A DNA stretch of 64,000 nucleotides, taken from contig NZ_JABAII010000019.1 of assembly GCF_012641405.1 (NCBI RefSeq), forward strand, positions 1-64,000, written 5' to 3'. Below are positions 43,765 to 51,592 of this stretch, in pieces. A program made the position numbers and the translations under genes. The stretch comes from Rhizobium sp. P40RR-XXII (GTDB lineage Bacteria; Pseudomonadota; Alphaproteobacteria; Rhizobiales; Rhizobiaceae). Position 1 is the stretch's first letter. Every line of letters begins with the position of its first letter. The notes beneath the pieces are model-generated. The model saw nothing but the letters and a program-made list of their open reading frames with translations. It was not told the origin of the DNA and did not search any database.

Positions 43765-43919
43765 GCTGAAATTGTTGCGGAAGCTTCTTAATACAGGATT
43801 GGCACGCCACATTACCCCCTCTAGATCACTGATCGAGCTGCTGTGAGTGAGGAATTCTGTGGTGACGGCCGTTCCTCATAGATCGCGCAGAGAACATCAT
43901 AAAAAATATGTTGGACGAT

Positions 43920-43948
43920 CTTGAAACCTGTTTTTCGCAAAATTAGAT
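43920..43948 (+). promoter_or_regulatory. Putative heat-shock promoter of hsp20
   Basis: CTTGAA (43920-43925) and TTAGAT (43943-43948) are spaced by 17 bp. The -35 matches the RpoH/sigma-70-type CTTGAA. Transcription would start near 43955, giving an 85-nt leader. Confidence 0.5.
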
Positions 43949-43954
43949 CATTTT

Positions 43955-44041
43955 CGCCGGTCGCCGTAAGGGACCGGCAGAACCGGAGACGCTAGTTTCC
44001 GCGTCTCCATTCCATCTCGCTTTACGGAGGATTTGGTTATG
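43955..44041 (+). promoter_or_regulatory. ROSE-like RNA thermometer in the hsp20 leader
   Basis: Three successive hairpins are seen. The first pairs GCCGGTC (43956-43962) with GACCGGC (43972-43978). The second pairs GGAGACGC (43985-43992) with GCGTCTCC (44001-44008). The third occludes the ribosome site: UCGCU (44017-44021) faces AGGA (44028-44031) with one G bulged, extended by CCA (44012-44014) and UGG (44034-44036). The UYGCU box opposite the Shine-Dalgarno sequence is the hallmark of ROSE elements in rhizobial small heat-shock genes. Melting on heating should free the site. Confidence 0.75.
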
Positions 44042-44509
44042 AGAAACGATCTTGATTTTGCACCTCTTTATCGCTCCAGCGTCGGCTTCGACCGCGTATT
44101 CAATCTGTTGAGTAACGCGCAGCGTCTGCAGCCGATTGAGACTTGGCCTCCCTACGATATCGTCAAGACGAGCGACGACGACTACCGCATCGAAATGGCA
44201 GTCGCCGGTTTTGCCAATTCCGATCTCGACGTCGTCCAGGAACGCAACGTTCTGGTCGTGAAGGGACAGAAAGCAGATCCGAAAGATGGCGAATATCTCC
44301 ATCGAGGCATCGCAGGACGATCTTTCGAACGGCGGTTCGAGCTTGCCGACCACGTCAAGGTCGAGGGCGCGTCTCTGGTCAACGGCCTTCTGCGCATCGT
44401 GCTGAAGCGCGAGATCCCGGAAGCCATGAAGCCGCGGAAGGTAACAATCGGCACTACCGCCGAGCAGCCCGCGCCGCTGCAGATCGAAGCAGGGCGCCAG
44501 GTAGCATAA
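44039..44509 (+). CDS. Small heat-shock protein Hsp20 (IbpA-like)
   Basis: This 156-residue small heat-shock protein has the rhizobial class A start RNDLDFAPLYRSSVGFDRVFNLL, an alpha-crystallin core from WPPYDIVKTSDDDYRIEMAVAGF to FERRFELADHVKVEGASLVNGLLRIVLKREIPEAMKPRKV, and the C-terminal IxI-type anchor (VTIG region). It holds unfolding proteins for refolding by DnaK/ClpB. The ATG at 44039 follows ACGGAGG; an in-frame TTG two codons upstream is not needed. Its leader carries a ROSE-like thermometer. Confidence 0.93.
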   Translation: MRNDLDFAPLYRSSVGFDRVFNLLSNAQRLQPIETWPPYDIVKTSDDDYRIEMAVAGFANSDLDVVQERNVLVVKGQKADPKDGEYLHRGIAGRSFERRFELADHVKVEGASLVNGLLRIVLKREIPEAMKPRKVTIGTTAEQPAPLQIEAGRQVA

Positions 44510-44515
44510 TTCCCC

Positions 44516-44656
44516 ATGGCGAAGCGCATTGCGAAAGCCTTCGTGGTGGAGATCCGAAAGCGCCGCGGCCAAAAAGCAAAAGCTGCAGAGAACGCGCTCG
44601 CCAGCGCGTCTAGAAGCTTACGGTCAGAGCAGCCGCGTCCTGTCGCAAGGACATGA
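44516..44656 (+). CDS. Possible 46-residue basic protein after hsp20
   Basis: This ORF starts 6 bp after the hsp20 stop and encodes 46 residues, starting AKRIAKAFVVEIRKRRGQK, rich in Lys, Arg and Ala. It ends just before a strong hairpin. The spacing suggests co-transcription with hsp20. No clear ribosome site is visible and no family is recognised, though the AFVVEIRKRRG segment resembles short basic rhizobial proteins. Confidence 0.35.
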   Translation: MAKRIAKAFVVEIRKRRGQKAKAAENALASASRSLRSEQPRPVART

Positions 44657-44660
44657 CCGC

Positions 44661-44690
44661 AGTAGGGAGCGCTGTCGAGCGCTCCCTACT
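44661..44690. terminator. Strong 13-bp hairpin after hsp20
   Basis: AGTAGGGAGCGCT (44661-44673) pairs exactly with AGCGCTCCCTACT (44678-44690) around a GTCG loop. There is no T run on either side. It could protect the hsp20 mRNA 3' end or end transcription inefficiently. Confidence 0.55.
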
Positions 44691-44835
44691 CTCCATATGC
44701 GACCCGACAAGCAGTTGGGAGATAAAGGCGCCATGAAGCCAGATGTTCGACGAACCTATTATCGTTCTTCCTGGCAGCTTTGACGCGTGCCGGTCGGCCG
44801 GATGGATTTTCGCTTCCCTTGTTCGACGCGAAAAT

Positions 44836-45111
44836 TCACGCCCGGTCATATGTGAACGACGTCAAAAGGGTCGTCACGAAATTGCTGGCTCTTTCCTTGA
44901 CGAGAACCTCCGTCCATTCGTCAGTACCGCGGAGTCTTAGGTCGGTGTAAATGCTGTCAACTGCCGCTTCTTCGATCCGTTTGATATGCGCATTGAACGC
45001 CTCTTCTCCCCTTGCACGGTACATGTCACGGATGACCATGCGCAGGATTTCCTGGATCGCAATTTGCCAAGACGTGTTGATCGCTTGAAGCTCGTTCGTA
45101 TCCAGTGCCAT
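44836..45111 (-). CDS. Hypothetical protein, 91 residues
   Basis: Predicted soluble and mostly helical, the protein starts ALDTNELQAINTSWQIAIQEILRMVIRDMYRARG, with EEAFNAHIKRIEEAAVDSIYTDLRL in the middle. A good AGGAG ribosome site precedes the ATG at 45111, and codon use is normal. No family or motif is recognised and no partner gene is evident. Confidence 0.65.
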   Translation of the reverse strand: MALDTNELQAINTSWQIAIQEILRMVIRDMYRARGEEAFNAHIKRIEEAAVDSIYTDLRLRGTDEWTEVLVKERASNFVTTLLTSFTYDRA

Positions 45112-45463
45112 AAAGGCTCTCCTGTTGTTTGAGTCAGTCTCCCGGGGCGAATTGATCACATCTGCCGATCAGCGAAAGCTATCGATCGCCGGCGCCGCAA
45201 GCTTAAGCCGGTCTGGCGCTGCGGTTTTCATAACGTCTCGCTAAGCCTTGCAAACGGCTTCATCCTCGACCATTCCGGCGATATAGGCACTCTTAGGCGA
45301 TGCGCGCCTCCGGGCTTTTGCCCCTGCCCCTGCCCCTGGGAGAGGCGCCTACTCTTCAGCCACGCTGCCTTCAGGAACCGTGCGCTCCACAAGTTTCAGG
45401 CGTTGCGTTTCAGTATTGGCGCTATCGGTTTTTAATTTTTTATCTCGACGGAAAGAGGTTCGA
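45112..45463. other. Intergenic, nothing recognised
   Basis: About 350 bp. The only feature is a short tandem CCCCTG repeat (three copies near 45320-45340). No gene, RNA or terminator was seen. Confidence 0.4.
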
Positions 45464-45688
45464 TCAACCTAGTCGGCCGCGTTTGGCAAGCAGTGCAGCC
45501 GTGGCGGAGGTCCTGTCGGCGAGTTCCTTTGCCAGCCGTGCTTCACGCAACCGCTGAGTCTTCGCGTCTCGAGACTGAGTGATCGCCTCGAGTTCGTCCA
45601 TTGCGTGATTTTTGGCAAAGAACGTGGTTTGAAGATTACCAAAGGCGATCTCCGCGGCCTGGCGAGATTTGCTATAGGTCTGTGTCAT
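45464..45688 (-). CDS. Hypothetical protein, 74 residues
   Basis: A small helical, charged protein (QTYSKSRQAAEIAFGNLQTTFFAKN at the N-terminus, then RDAKTQRLREARLAKELADRTSATAALLAKR). It has a coiled-coil-like distribution of Leu and Ala. An AGGA ribosome site lies upstream of the ATG. It follows cspA on the same strand beyond a terminator. The function is unknown. Confidence 0.6.
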   Translation of the reverse strand: MTQTYSKSRQAAEIAFGNLQTTFFAKNHAMDELEAITQSRDAKTQRLREARLAKELADRTSATAALLAKRGRLG

Positions 45689-45724
45689 TGAAAATTCCTA
45701 AGGGGTCCACCGTGTGAACCGAAT

Positions 45725-45754
45725 GAAAAAAGGCCAGGCAAAATGCCTGGCCTT
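45725..45754 (-). terminator. Rho-independent terminator of the cold-shock gene
   Basis: On the minus strand a 10-bp stem (45745-45754 with 45730-45739, AAGGCCAGGC type) with a 5-nt loop is followed by a T6 run, 61 bp after the csp stop. Confidence 0.9.
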
Positions 45755-45815
45755 GAAGTGATACGTGCTTCCGGCAGTGCCAGTACATCCGTGGTCAAAG
45801 GGAAGCCGATATCGA

Positions 45816-46025
45816 TTACGCGGACTGCAGATTGCAGGCCGACATCTTGCCCGACTTCACGTCGCGCTCAAGCTCGAAGCCGATCTTCTGACCTTCGGTG
45901 AGCTCGCGCATGCCGGCGCGCTCGACAGCCGAGATATGAACGAACGCGTCAGCGCCGCCGTTGTCAGGTTGGATGAAGCCGAAGCCCTTGGTGGAATTGA
46001 ACCATTTTACTGTGCCAGTGGTCAT
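45816..46025 (-). CDS. Cold-shock protein, CspA family
   Basis: This 69-residue OB-fold protein has RNP1 KGFGFIQ and RNP2 DAFVHIS, the nucleic-acid binding motifs of CspA. It begins TTGTVKWFNSTKGFG as is standard. It acts as an RNA chaperone at low temperature or in stationary phase. The ATG at 46025 is chosen over five extra codons upstream. The long AT-rich leader (to about 46200) suggests post-transcriptional control as in other csp genes. Confidence 0.95.
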   Translation of the reverse strand: MTTGTVKWFNSTKGFGFIQPDNGGADAFVHISAVERAGMRELTEGQKIGFELERDVKSGKMSACNLQSA

Positions 46026-46311
46026 GATGAACCCTTTCAAAGCATAGAGTGAGGGACCGCGAAGCAGATGCCACGCGGGTTGAAACCGACTATTTTTGAA
46101 ACGGAAGTTCGCTTAGAGCGCGGTGCCAATCGCGCGGTAGACAAAGCTCGGCAAGCAAAAGATCGATAACGCATCTATACGGAACCTAGAGGGTCGCGTC
46201 AACGTTTAGTTTTTGTTTGATGTCTCTTTCTCTCCTGGGTTGCGTCCATAAATTGGCTGCGCGAAGGAAAAGTCCTTCCGGGTCTGGAGCTAGCGGCAAC
46301 TTACCAACACT

Positions 46312-46476
46312 GTCCTGTTCGAGATCGATCGACTGAAAGATCGGCTGAAGCCGGATTCGACAGAACACCTGCTTATTATTGAAGCATTGGAACGTGGCGA
46401 TGTGGAGCAAACACGCGTTACCGTAGCTGGCCACGTGGAAAGCCTTATCGCTTTCGCGAGAGATCAATTGGGATGA
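46312..46476 (+). pseudogene. C-terminal remnant of a GntR-family (FCD) regulator
   Basis: An open plus-strand frame of 54 codons ending in TGA at 46474-46476 reads like the end of an FCD ligand domain: VLFEIDRLKDRLKPD, then EHLLIIEALERGDVEQTRVTVAGHVESLIAF. The pattern of EH..I..AL..GD...A....H is typical. An in-frame TAG lies upstream (46291-46293) and no DNA-binding domain is present. It is a decayed regulator beside the ABC transporter. Confidence 0.6.
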
Positions 46477-46558
46477 TCGTTCTTGAAACAATGACTTTGC
46501 CGGCCCGAGCAACCTTTTTTCTACGTGTGTGGGGCATTCGCCGCCGCCGTAGCGGCGC

Positions 46559-47350
46559 TCAAAGAAGCATTGACGCGCCGCGATCGAGATAGGTGTCCAG
46601 AAATTGTTCCAGACGTGGATTTCGCGGTTTCTTGAATACCGCCTGCGGTGTCCCGGTGAACAATATCTTGCCGTGATCGAGGAAAAAGATCTGCTGGCCG
46701 ACTGTCGCTGCGAAGCCGATCTCGTGGGAGACGACGACCATGGTCATGCCCTCGGCTGCCAAATCGCGCATGACATTTAATACCTCACCCGTCAGCTCCG
46801 GATCGAGCGACGAGGTCGGTTCGTCGAACAGCATGATCTTCGGCTTGAGCGCTAGTGCGCGGGCAATGGCGACACGCTGTTGCTGACCCCCGGAAAGCTG
46901 CGAGGGATAGTGTCCTGCGCGCGCTTCCAGCCCGACCTTGACGAGCTGGGCCAGCGCCAGATCCTCAGCCTGCTTGCGGCTCATCTTGTGAACCGTCTTT
47001 AACGCCTCGCTGACATTGCCGAGCGCGGTCATATGCGGCCAGAGATTGAACTGCTGGAAGACCATGCCGATCTGTGCGCGGATAGCCCGGTTCGTGGCAG
47101 CAGGAACCCGCTCCCGCACACCCTCGGCGTTCTCGCTGAAGCCGAGTACCTCTCCATTAATGGCAATCGTGCCGCGGGTCGCCTCCTCAAGAAAGGCCAT
47201 GCAGCGCAAAAGTGTGCTTTTGCCGGAGCCGGAAGGACCAATAAGGCAGGAGACCTGTCCCTGCGCGATCTCGAGATCAATGCCATGCAGGACGGTGGAA
47301 TCACCGAACTTCTTGACGAGATTTTTGACTGCGATTGCGGGAACGCTCAT
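46559..47350 (-). CDS. Polar amino-acid-type ABC transporter ATP-binding protein
   Basis: This 263-residue ABC ATPase has Walker A GPSGSGKSTLLR, Q-loop MVFQQFNLWPHMTALGN, signature LSGGQQQRVAIARAL, Walker B KIMLFDEPTSSLDP and H-loop VVSHEIGFA. It belongs to the HisP/GlnQ/ArtP group that powers uptake of amino acids or related compounds. The ATG at 47350 overlaps the upstream permease stop (ATGA). A long open frame upstream to 47647 is the shadow of the permease gene. Confidence 0.93.
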   Translation of the reverse strand: MSVPAIAVKNLVKKFGDSTVLHGIDLEIAQGQVSCLIGPSGSGKSTLLRCMAFLEEATRGTIAINGEVLGFSENAEGVRERVPAATNRAIRAQIGMVFQQFNLWPHMTALGNVSEALKTVHKMSRKQAEDLALAQLVKVGLEARAGHYPSQLSGGQQQRVAIARALALKPKIMLFDEPTSSLDPELTGEVLNVMRDLAAEGMTMVVVSHEIGFAATVGQQIFFLDHGKILFTGTPQAVFKKPRNPRLEQFLDTYLDRGASMLL

Positions 47351-48015
47351 GCGTTGAAAAACCTGAATCTGGAAAGTTTCGTTTCGGCAAGATTGCCAAG
47401 CCAGCCGGTGAACTCGACCAGCACCCAATAAAAGAGCGCGAGTGCGGATAGAGCCTCGACAAAGGCATATTGCTGCGAACCTATGGCGCTCAGCGTCGCC
47501 GTCAGCTCCGGCACGGTGATGATGGAGAGAACCGCGGTCTCCTTCATGAGAATGATGGTCATGTTCACCGACGGCGGCAACACCAGCATGGTCATTTCCG
47601 GCAACAGGATGCGCCTGACGATCTGCCCTTGCGTGAGGCCGACGCATTCACCGGCCTCGATGTGCCCCGTTGGAACGGCCTGAAAGCCGGAGCGGAAAAT
47701 TTCGCTGAAATAGGCCGCACCATAGATCGAGATGCCGATCAATCCCGCCGGTAGCGGATCGAGCGACAGGCCGATGAAAGGACCGCCATAATAGACGAGG
47801 AAGATCTGGATCAGGAAGGGCGTGCCGCGCAGGACCGCGACGGCAAGACCGAGCGCCTTGTCGATCAGAAGGCCGCAATATTGTCTGGCAACGGCCAGCA
47901 GAAAACCGAGGATGGCAGCGGCAATCGTGCCGAAAACCCAGATCATGATCGTGACGCCCGCGCCGCTGATGATCGCTGGCCATTGATCGAGAAGGACATT
48001 GATGTCGAAGGTCAT
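47347..48015 (-). CDS. Polar amino-acid-type ABC transporter permease (second)
   Basis: This 222-residue inner-membrane permease of the HisM/GlnP type has about five helices and the EAA-loop motif EAGECVGLTQGQIVRRILLP that docks the ATPase. Its N-terminal region LRGTPFLIQIFLVYYGGPF matches the family. It overlaps the other permease by 4 bp upstream and the ATPase by 4 bp downstream, so the three are translationally coupled. Confidence 0.92.
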   Translation of the reverse strand: MTFDINVLLDQWPAIISGAGVTIMIWVFGTIAAAILGFLLAVARQYCGLLIDKALGLAVAVLRGTPFLIQIFLVYYGGPFIGLSLDPLPAGLIGISIYGAAYFSEIFRSGFQAVPTGHIEAGECVGLTQGQIVRRILLPEMTMLVLPPSVNMTIILMKETAVLSIITVPELTATLSAIGSQQYAFVEALSALALFYWVLVEFTGWLGNLAETKLSRFRFFNA

Positions 48016-48653
48016 CGCGGCACTCCGGGAAGAGAGCGCTCGATCAGGCCGCCGGCCAAGGCTACGATCCAGTTGATCACCAGATAGATCAAGCCGGCAG
48101 ACGCAAAGAGCTGCAGAGGCAGAAAGGTGCTGCCGGCGAGATCCTGCGCCATGCGCGTCAATTCGACGATGCCGACGACGGAGACGAGGGACGACGCCTT
48201 GAGGATAAGGATCGCTTCATTGACAAGGGCGGGAAATGTCAGGCGAAGGGCGGTCGGAACTTTTATGCGCCGGAAGATTTGGCTGGGTGTCAAACCCACC
48301 ATTTCGGCGGATTCGATCAGTCCAACGGGAACGCTGGCAAATCCGCCCCGCAGGTTTTCCGCCTGGTAGGCGGCGGTGCAGAGTGATAGGCCGATCACCG
48401 CCGCGACAACGCTCGGCACATTGATGCCGATCACGGGAAGAAGATTGTAGATCAGCAGCAATTGCACCAGCAGCGGCACGCCACGGAAAAAGCTGATGAA
48501 AATCTGGGCAGGCAGCATCAGATGGCGCCGCCGCGAAAGCAGCATGCCCGACAACAGGATCGCAATCGCGAAACCGATCAGGATCGATACGACGCTGATC
48601 GTAACCGTATAGATGGACGCCTGCAGCAGCAATTCGAAGAGTTTGAAGGACAT
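48012..48653 (-). CDS. Polar amino-acid-type ABC transporter permease (first)
   Basis: This 213-residue permease of the HisQ/GlnP type has the segment FFRGVPLLVQLLLIYNLLP and the EAA-loop ESAEMVGLTPSQIFRRIKVP. It forms the transmembrane pair with the following permease. The binding-protein gene lies 99 bp upstream on the same strand, completing the four-gene uptake operon. Confidence 0.92.
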   Translation of the reverse strand: MSFKLFELLLQASIYTVTISVVSILIGFAIAILLSGMLLSRRRHLMLPAQIFISFFRGVPLLVQLLLIYNLLPVIGINVPSVVAAVIGLSLCTAAYQAENLRGGFASVPVGLIESAEMVGLTPSQIFRRIKVPTALRLTFPALVNEAILILKASSLVSVVGIVELTRMAQDLAGSTFLPLQLFASAGLIYLVINWIVALAGGLIERSLPGVPR

Positions 48654-48752
48654 GGGGGTTGGATGTCGTCCACTTGGCGGTCATGAAACCGGATCGGTCT
48701 CCGAACATGCCCCGGTACATCCAAGGCATGTTCGGTGATGATGATCAATCGA

Positions 48753-49580
48753 TCAGAATGCCGGGTCCTTGACGGAGTCCGGCGTATCGAAAGTCGCGCC
48801 GAACCATTTCTTCTGCAATGTGGCCATCCGGCCGTCCGCCTTGATCTTCAGCATGGCGGCATCGATTGCGTCCATCAGGGGTGCGTGATCGGCATCCTTC
48901 AAGCCGATAAAGCCGAAATAGGATTTCTTGCCGAAGGGCGGCAGAACGACCTCGAAGACGCCTTCCCGCTGCTTGGCGACGAACGCAATGTTCGGCAGAG
49001 AATTCGCCACGCCGGCGATGCGGCCGGCGGCAAGATCGGCGTAGGATTCGGTGAAGGCGGGATATTCGCGAATGTCCGCCTTGGTCGGCAATGTCTCGGA
49101 GAATTCCTTGAGCTGATCAAGCTGCGAGGTTGCCTTGCCGACGCCGATCTTCTTGCCGGCGATGTCTTCCGGCTTGTTGATGGTCTTGTCGCCCGCCTTC
49201 TTGAGGATGGCAATGGTCGCTTCGGCCAGCGGCGGCGTGAAACGGTAACGCTCCATGCGCTTCTTGGTGATCGTTGCCGGGCCGGCGACCACATCGAACT
49301 TCCCGGCCTCCAGAGCCGGGAAAACACCGTCCCAGGGCAAGGTCACCCACTCGATCTTCACACCGAGTTCCTTGCCGATCTCGTTAAAGAGATCGACGTT
49401 TAATCCGACATGTTCGCCGGCATCGATAAAGTCGAAGGGGGCGAAGGCCGTTTCGGTGCCAACCTTCAGGGTGCCGGCAGCCTTGACAGCCGAAAGCGTA
49501 TCGGCGGCGTGCGCGGACAGTGTCGCTCCCAGAAGGAACGCGGCGCTCACCAACCCTTTGAGCAGAGAATTCTTTTTCAT
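48753..49580 (-). CDS. Polar amino-acid-type ABC transporter substrate-binding protein
   Basis: This 275-residue periplasmic protein has a Sec signal peptide (LLKGLVSAAFLLGATLSAHA) and the SBP family 3 fold: GTLKVGTETAFAPFDFIDAGEHVGLNVDLFNEIGKEL, then DVVAGPATITKKRMERYRFTPP, KKIGVGKATSQLDQL and KKSYFGFIGLKDADHAPLMDAID. The ligand is unknown; basic or polar amino acids and opine-like compounds fit the family. The ATG at 49580 follows a ribosome site; upstream frame extension is not coding. First gene of the uptake operon, divergent from a GntR regulator. Confidence 0.92.
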   Translation of the reverse strand: MKKNSLLKGLVSAAFLLGATLSAHAADTLSAVKAAGTLKVGTETAFAPFDFIDAGEHVGLNVDLFNEIGKELGVKIEWVTLPWDGVFPALEAGKFDVVAGPATITKKRMERYRFTPPLAEATIAILKKAGDKTINKPEDIAGKKIGVGKATSQLDQLKEFSETLPTKADIREYPAFTESYADLAAGRIAGVANSLPNIAFVAKQREGVFEVVLPPFGKKSYFGFIGLKDADHAPLMDAIDAAMLKIKADGRMATLQKKWFGATFDTPDSVKDPAF

Positions 49581-49803
49581 GATCGTCTCTCCAGTTTTTT
49601 GCCCTTCCTGCGGAAGAGTCCAGGTTCCCCAGCGTATTCCCGCCGAACGAGCTTCTTTGGCCCGCTTTTGTCTATACAAATAGATATAGGCAGGCCTACA
49701 GTGTCAATGTAAAAGTCTTGGAACGCAAAAATCGTGCCGGACCTTTCGCCGAAACTGCCTCGCATAGAGGCGAGATTTGTGCGCTGTCGCGGGATCGAGG
49801 TGG

Positions 49804-50550
49804 ATGTTGGTCTCAATTCATCACAGAATTTTCGCAGACATAGAGACGAAGATCATGAATGGCGACTGGAAGCCCGGCCAGCGCATCCCGATCGAGCATG
49901 AGCTGGCCGACCAATACCGATGCTCGCGAATGACCGTCAACAAGGCGCTCTCGGCGCTCGCCGAACGCGGCATGATCCTGCGGAGGCGCAAGGCGGGCTC
50001 CTTCGTCGCCTCGCAGCAGATCGACCGCACGGTCATGGATATTCAGGATATCAGCACCGAGGCGGAGCTTGCCGGACACGCGCACGCCCACCGCATCCTG
50101 AAGCGGCGAATAGAGAAGCTGGACGCCTCCAGCGCGGCCTTGTTGAGGGAAAAGCCCGGCGCGGAGGTTTTGAGGCTGCAATGCTTGCATCTGGTCGACG
50201 GCAAGCCGAACGCCATCGAGCGGCGCATCATCATGCTCGATGCCGTACCGCTTGCCAAAGATGAAAGCTTCGCAACCGTTCCACCGGCCAAATGGCTATT
50301 GGCACAGGTGCCATGGTCGAAGGCAAGGCACATCATTCGCGCCGTCTCGGCAGATCCGGCAACGGCCCGGCTGCTGGAGACCGAGCGTGGTGACGCCTGT
50401 CTGACGCTCATCCGCCAGACCTGGCAGAACGGCCGCACCGTCACCTATGTCGAAATCACCCATCCCGGTGATCGCTTTCAATTCGCCGGCGACTTTCAGC
50501 CGGCCGAACAGGAAATGCCCGATTATTCGTCCTGGAGAAATGCAACGTGA
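49804..50550 (+). CDS. GntR-family regulator, HutC subfamily (UTRA domain)
   Basis: This 248-residue protein has an N-terminal GntR winged helix (HHRIFADIETKIMNGDWKPGQRIPIEHELADQYRCSRMTVNKALSALAERGMILRRRKAGSFV) and a C-terminal UTRA effector domain (from about residue 90 to GRTVTYVEITHPGDRFQFAGDF). HutC-type proteins repress histidine or related nitrogen catabolism. It is divergent from the ABC transporter operon (224 bp apart) and overlaps the following LysR gene, so it likely controls both sides. The start is the ATG at 49804; an upstream TTG gives nine extra codons. Confidence 0.88.
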   Translation: MLVSIHHRIFADIETKIMNGDWKPGQRIPIEHELADQYRCSRMTVNKALSALAERGMILRRRKAGSFVASQQIDRTVMDIQDISTEAELAGHAHAHRILKRRIEKLDASSAALLREKPGAEVLRLQCLHLVDGKPNAIERRIIMLDAVPLAKDESFATVPPAKWLLAQVPWSKARHIIRAVSADPATARLLETERGDACLTLIRQTWQNGRTVTYVEITHPGDRFQFAGDFQPAEQEMPDYSSWRNAT

Positions 50551-51479
50551 GCGAACCGCGCCTCTTCAAGGCCATTCCGCTGAAAGGCCTGCAGGCTTTC
50601 GAAGCTGTCGGCCGTTGCGGCAGCGTGACCGCGGCTGCGCTGGAATTGAAGGTTTCGCCCGGTGCGATCAGCCAGCAGATCCGCAAGATCGAAAGTTTTC
50701 TCGGCGTGACCCTTCTGGAACGCAACGGCCGCACGGCAGAGCTGACCTTATGGGGCAGGCTCTATCATCAGGAAATCTCCAAAGGTTTCGAGCACTTCGC
50801 GATCGCCGAACGCATGCTGGAGCGGGCGCGCAATGAAAATGCCCTCGTCCTGAGCGCCTTGTCTTCTGTCGTCAACAAATGGATCGGCCGGCGCATCTTC
50901 GACTGGCAGGCGCTTCATCCGGACGCTCATGTTCGGATTATCGGCCGCGATAAGGAGCCTCGCATGGGCTTCGACGAAATCGACTTCCGCATCAGCTACG
51001 GATCGGACGTGCTTCAGCACGAGCATTACAGCGAGCTCTTCCGCGACTGGGTCGTGCCGGCCTGCTCGCCGGCACTCATTCAAAAGCGCGCGCCATCGGC
51101 ATTCGAACTTTTCGACTACCCGCTTTTGCATGTCGAATGGGAAAGACACTTCACCCCTTATCCCAGCTGGGCCGACCTCGCGGCGAAAGTGGGCGTGACG
51201 CTGAAAGAAACGGCGCCCGGGCTGTCCTTCACCCTCTCGAGCAGCGCCATCGACGCTGCCGTCAACAAACGCGGTATCGTGCTGGCGCAGATGTCGATGA
51301 TCGCCGACGAGCTTGAGGCGCAAACGCTCGTCATCCCCATCGATATCCGACTTCCGCTTCGCGAAAGCTACTTCCTGGCCTGGGATCGGTCGGCGCTGCA
51401 AAAGCCCCATGGCGCCGCCTTCCGCGATTGGTTGCTGGCGATCTCGCGGCAGCAGGCGCGAATGTCTGCCCCGCCATGA
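50547..51479 (+). CDS. LysR-family regulator, GcvA-like
   Basis: This 310-residue protein has a GcvA-type N-terminus (IPLKGLQAFEAVGRCGSVTAAALELKVSPGAISQQIRKIESFLGVTLLERNGRTAELT) and a LysR effector domain. The GTG start overlaps the stop of the GntR gene (GTGA), so the two regulators are made together, an uncommon pairing. The plus-strand monooxygenase 113 bp downstream is a likely target. Confidence 0.88.
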   Translation: MSEPRLFKAIPLKGLQAFEAVGRCGSVTAAALELKVSPGAISQQIRKIESFLGVTLLERNGRTAELTLWGRLYHQEISKGFEHFAIAERMLERARNENALVLSALSSVVNKWIGRRIFDWQALHPDAHVRIIGRDKEPRMGFDEIDFRISYGSDVLQHEHYSELFRDWVVPACSPALIQKRAPSAFELFDYPLLHVEWERHFTPYPSWADLAAKVGVTLKETAPGLSFTLSSSAIDAAVNKRGIVLAQMSMIADELEAQTLVIPIDIRLPLRESYFLAWDRSALQKPHGAAFRDWLLAISRQQARMSAPP

Positions 51480-51592
51480 TGGCCAGGGCAATCCTTTAGA
51501 AAAACTAAAACGAAACACAGCCCGGCATTATTGCGTAAAAAACCGGCACGGCGATAATTTGCACAATCGTCAAGACTGGAGGCTGGAATTTC

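Noticed and set aside
45320..45340. CCCCTG triple tandem repeat
   Set aside because: Short and probably chance; no sign of a phase-variable gene.
46186..46512. 108-codon minus-strand ORF
   Set aside because: Antisense to the recognisable GntR/FCD remnant; no domain of its own.
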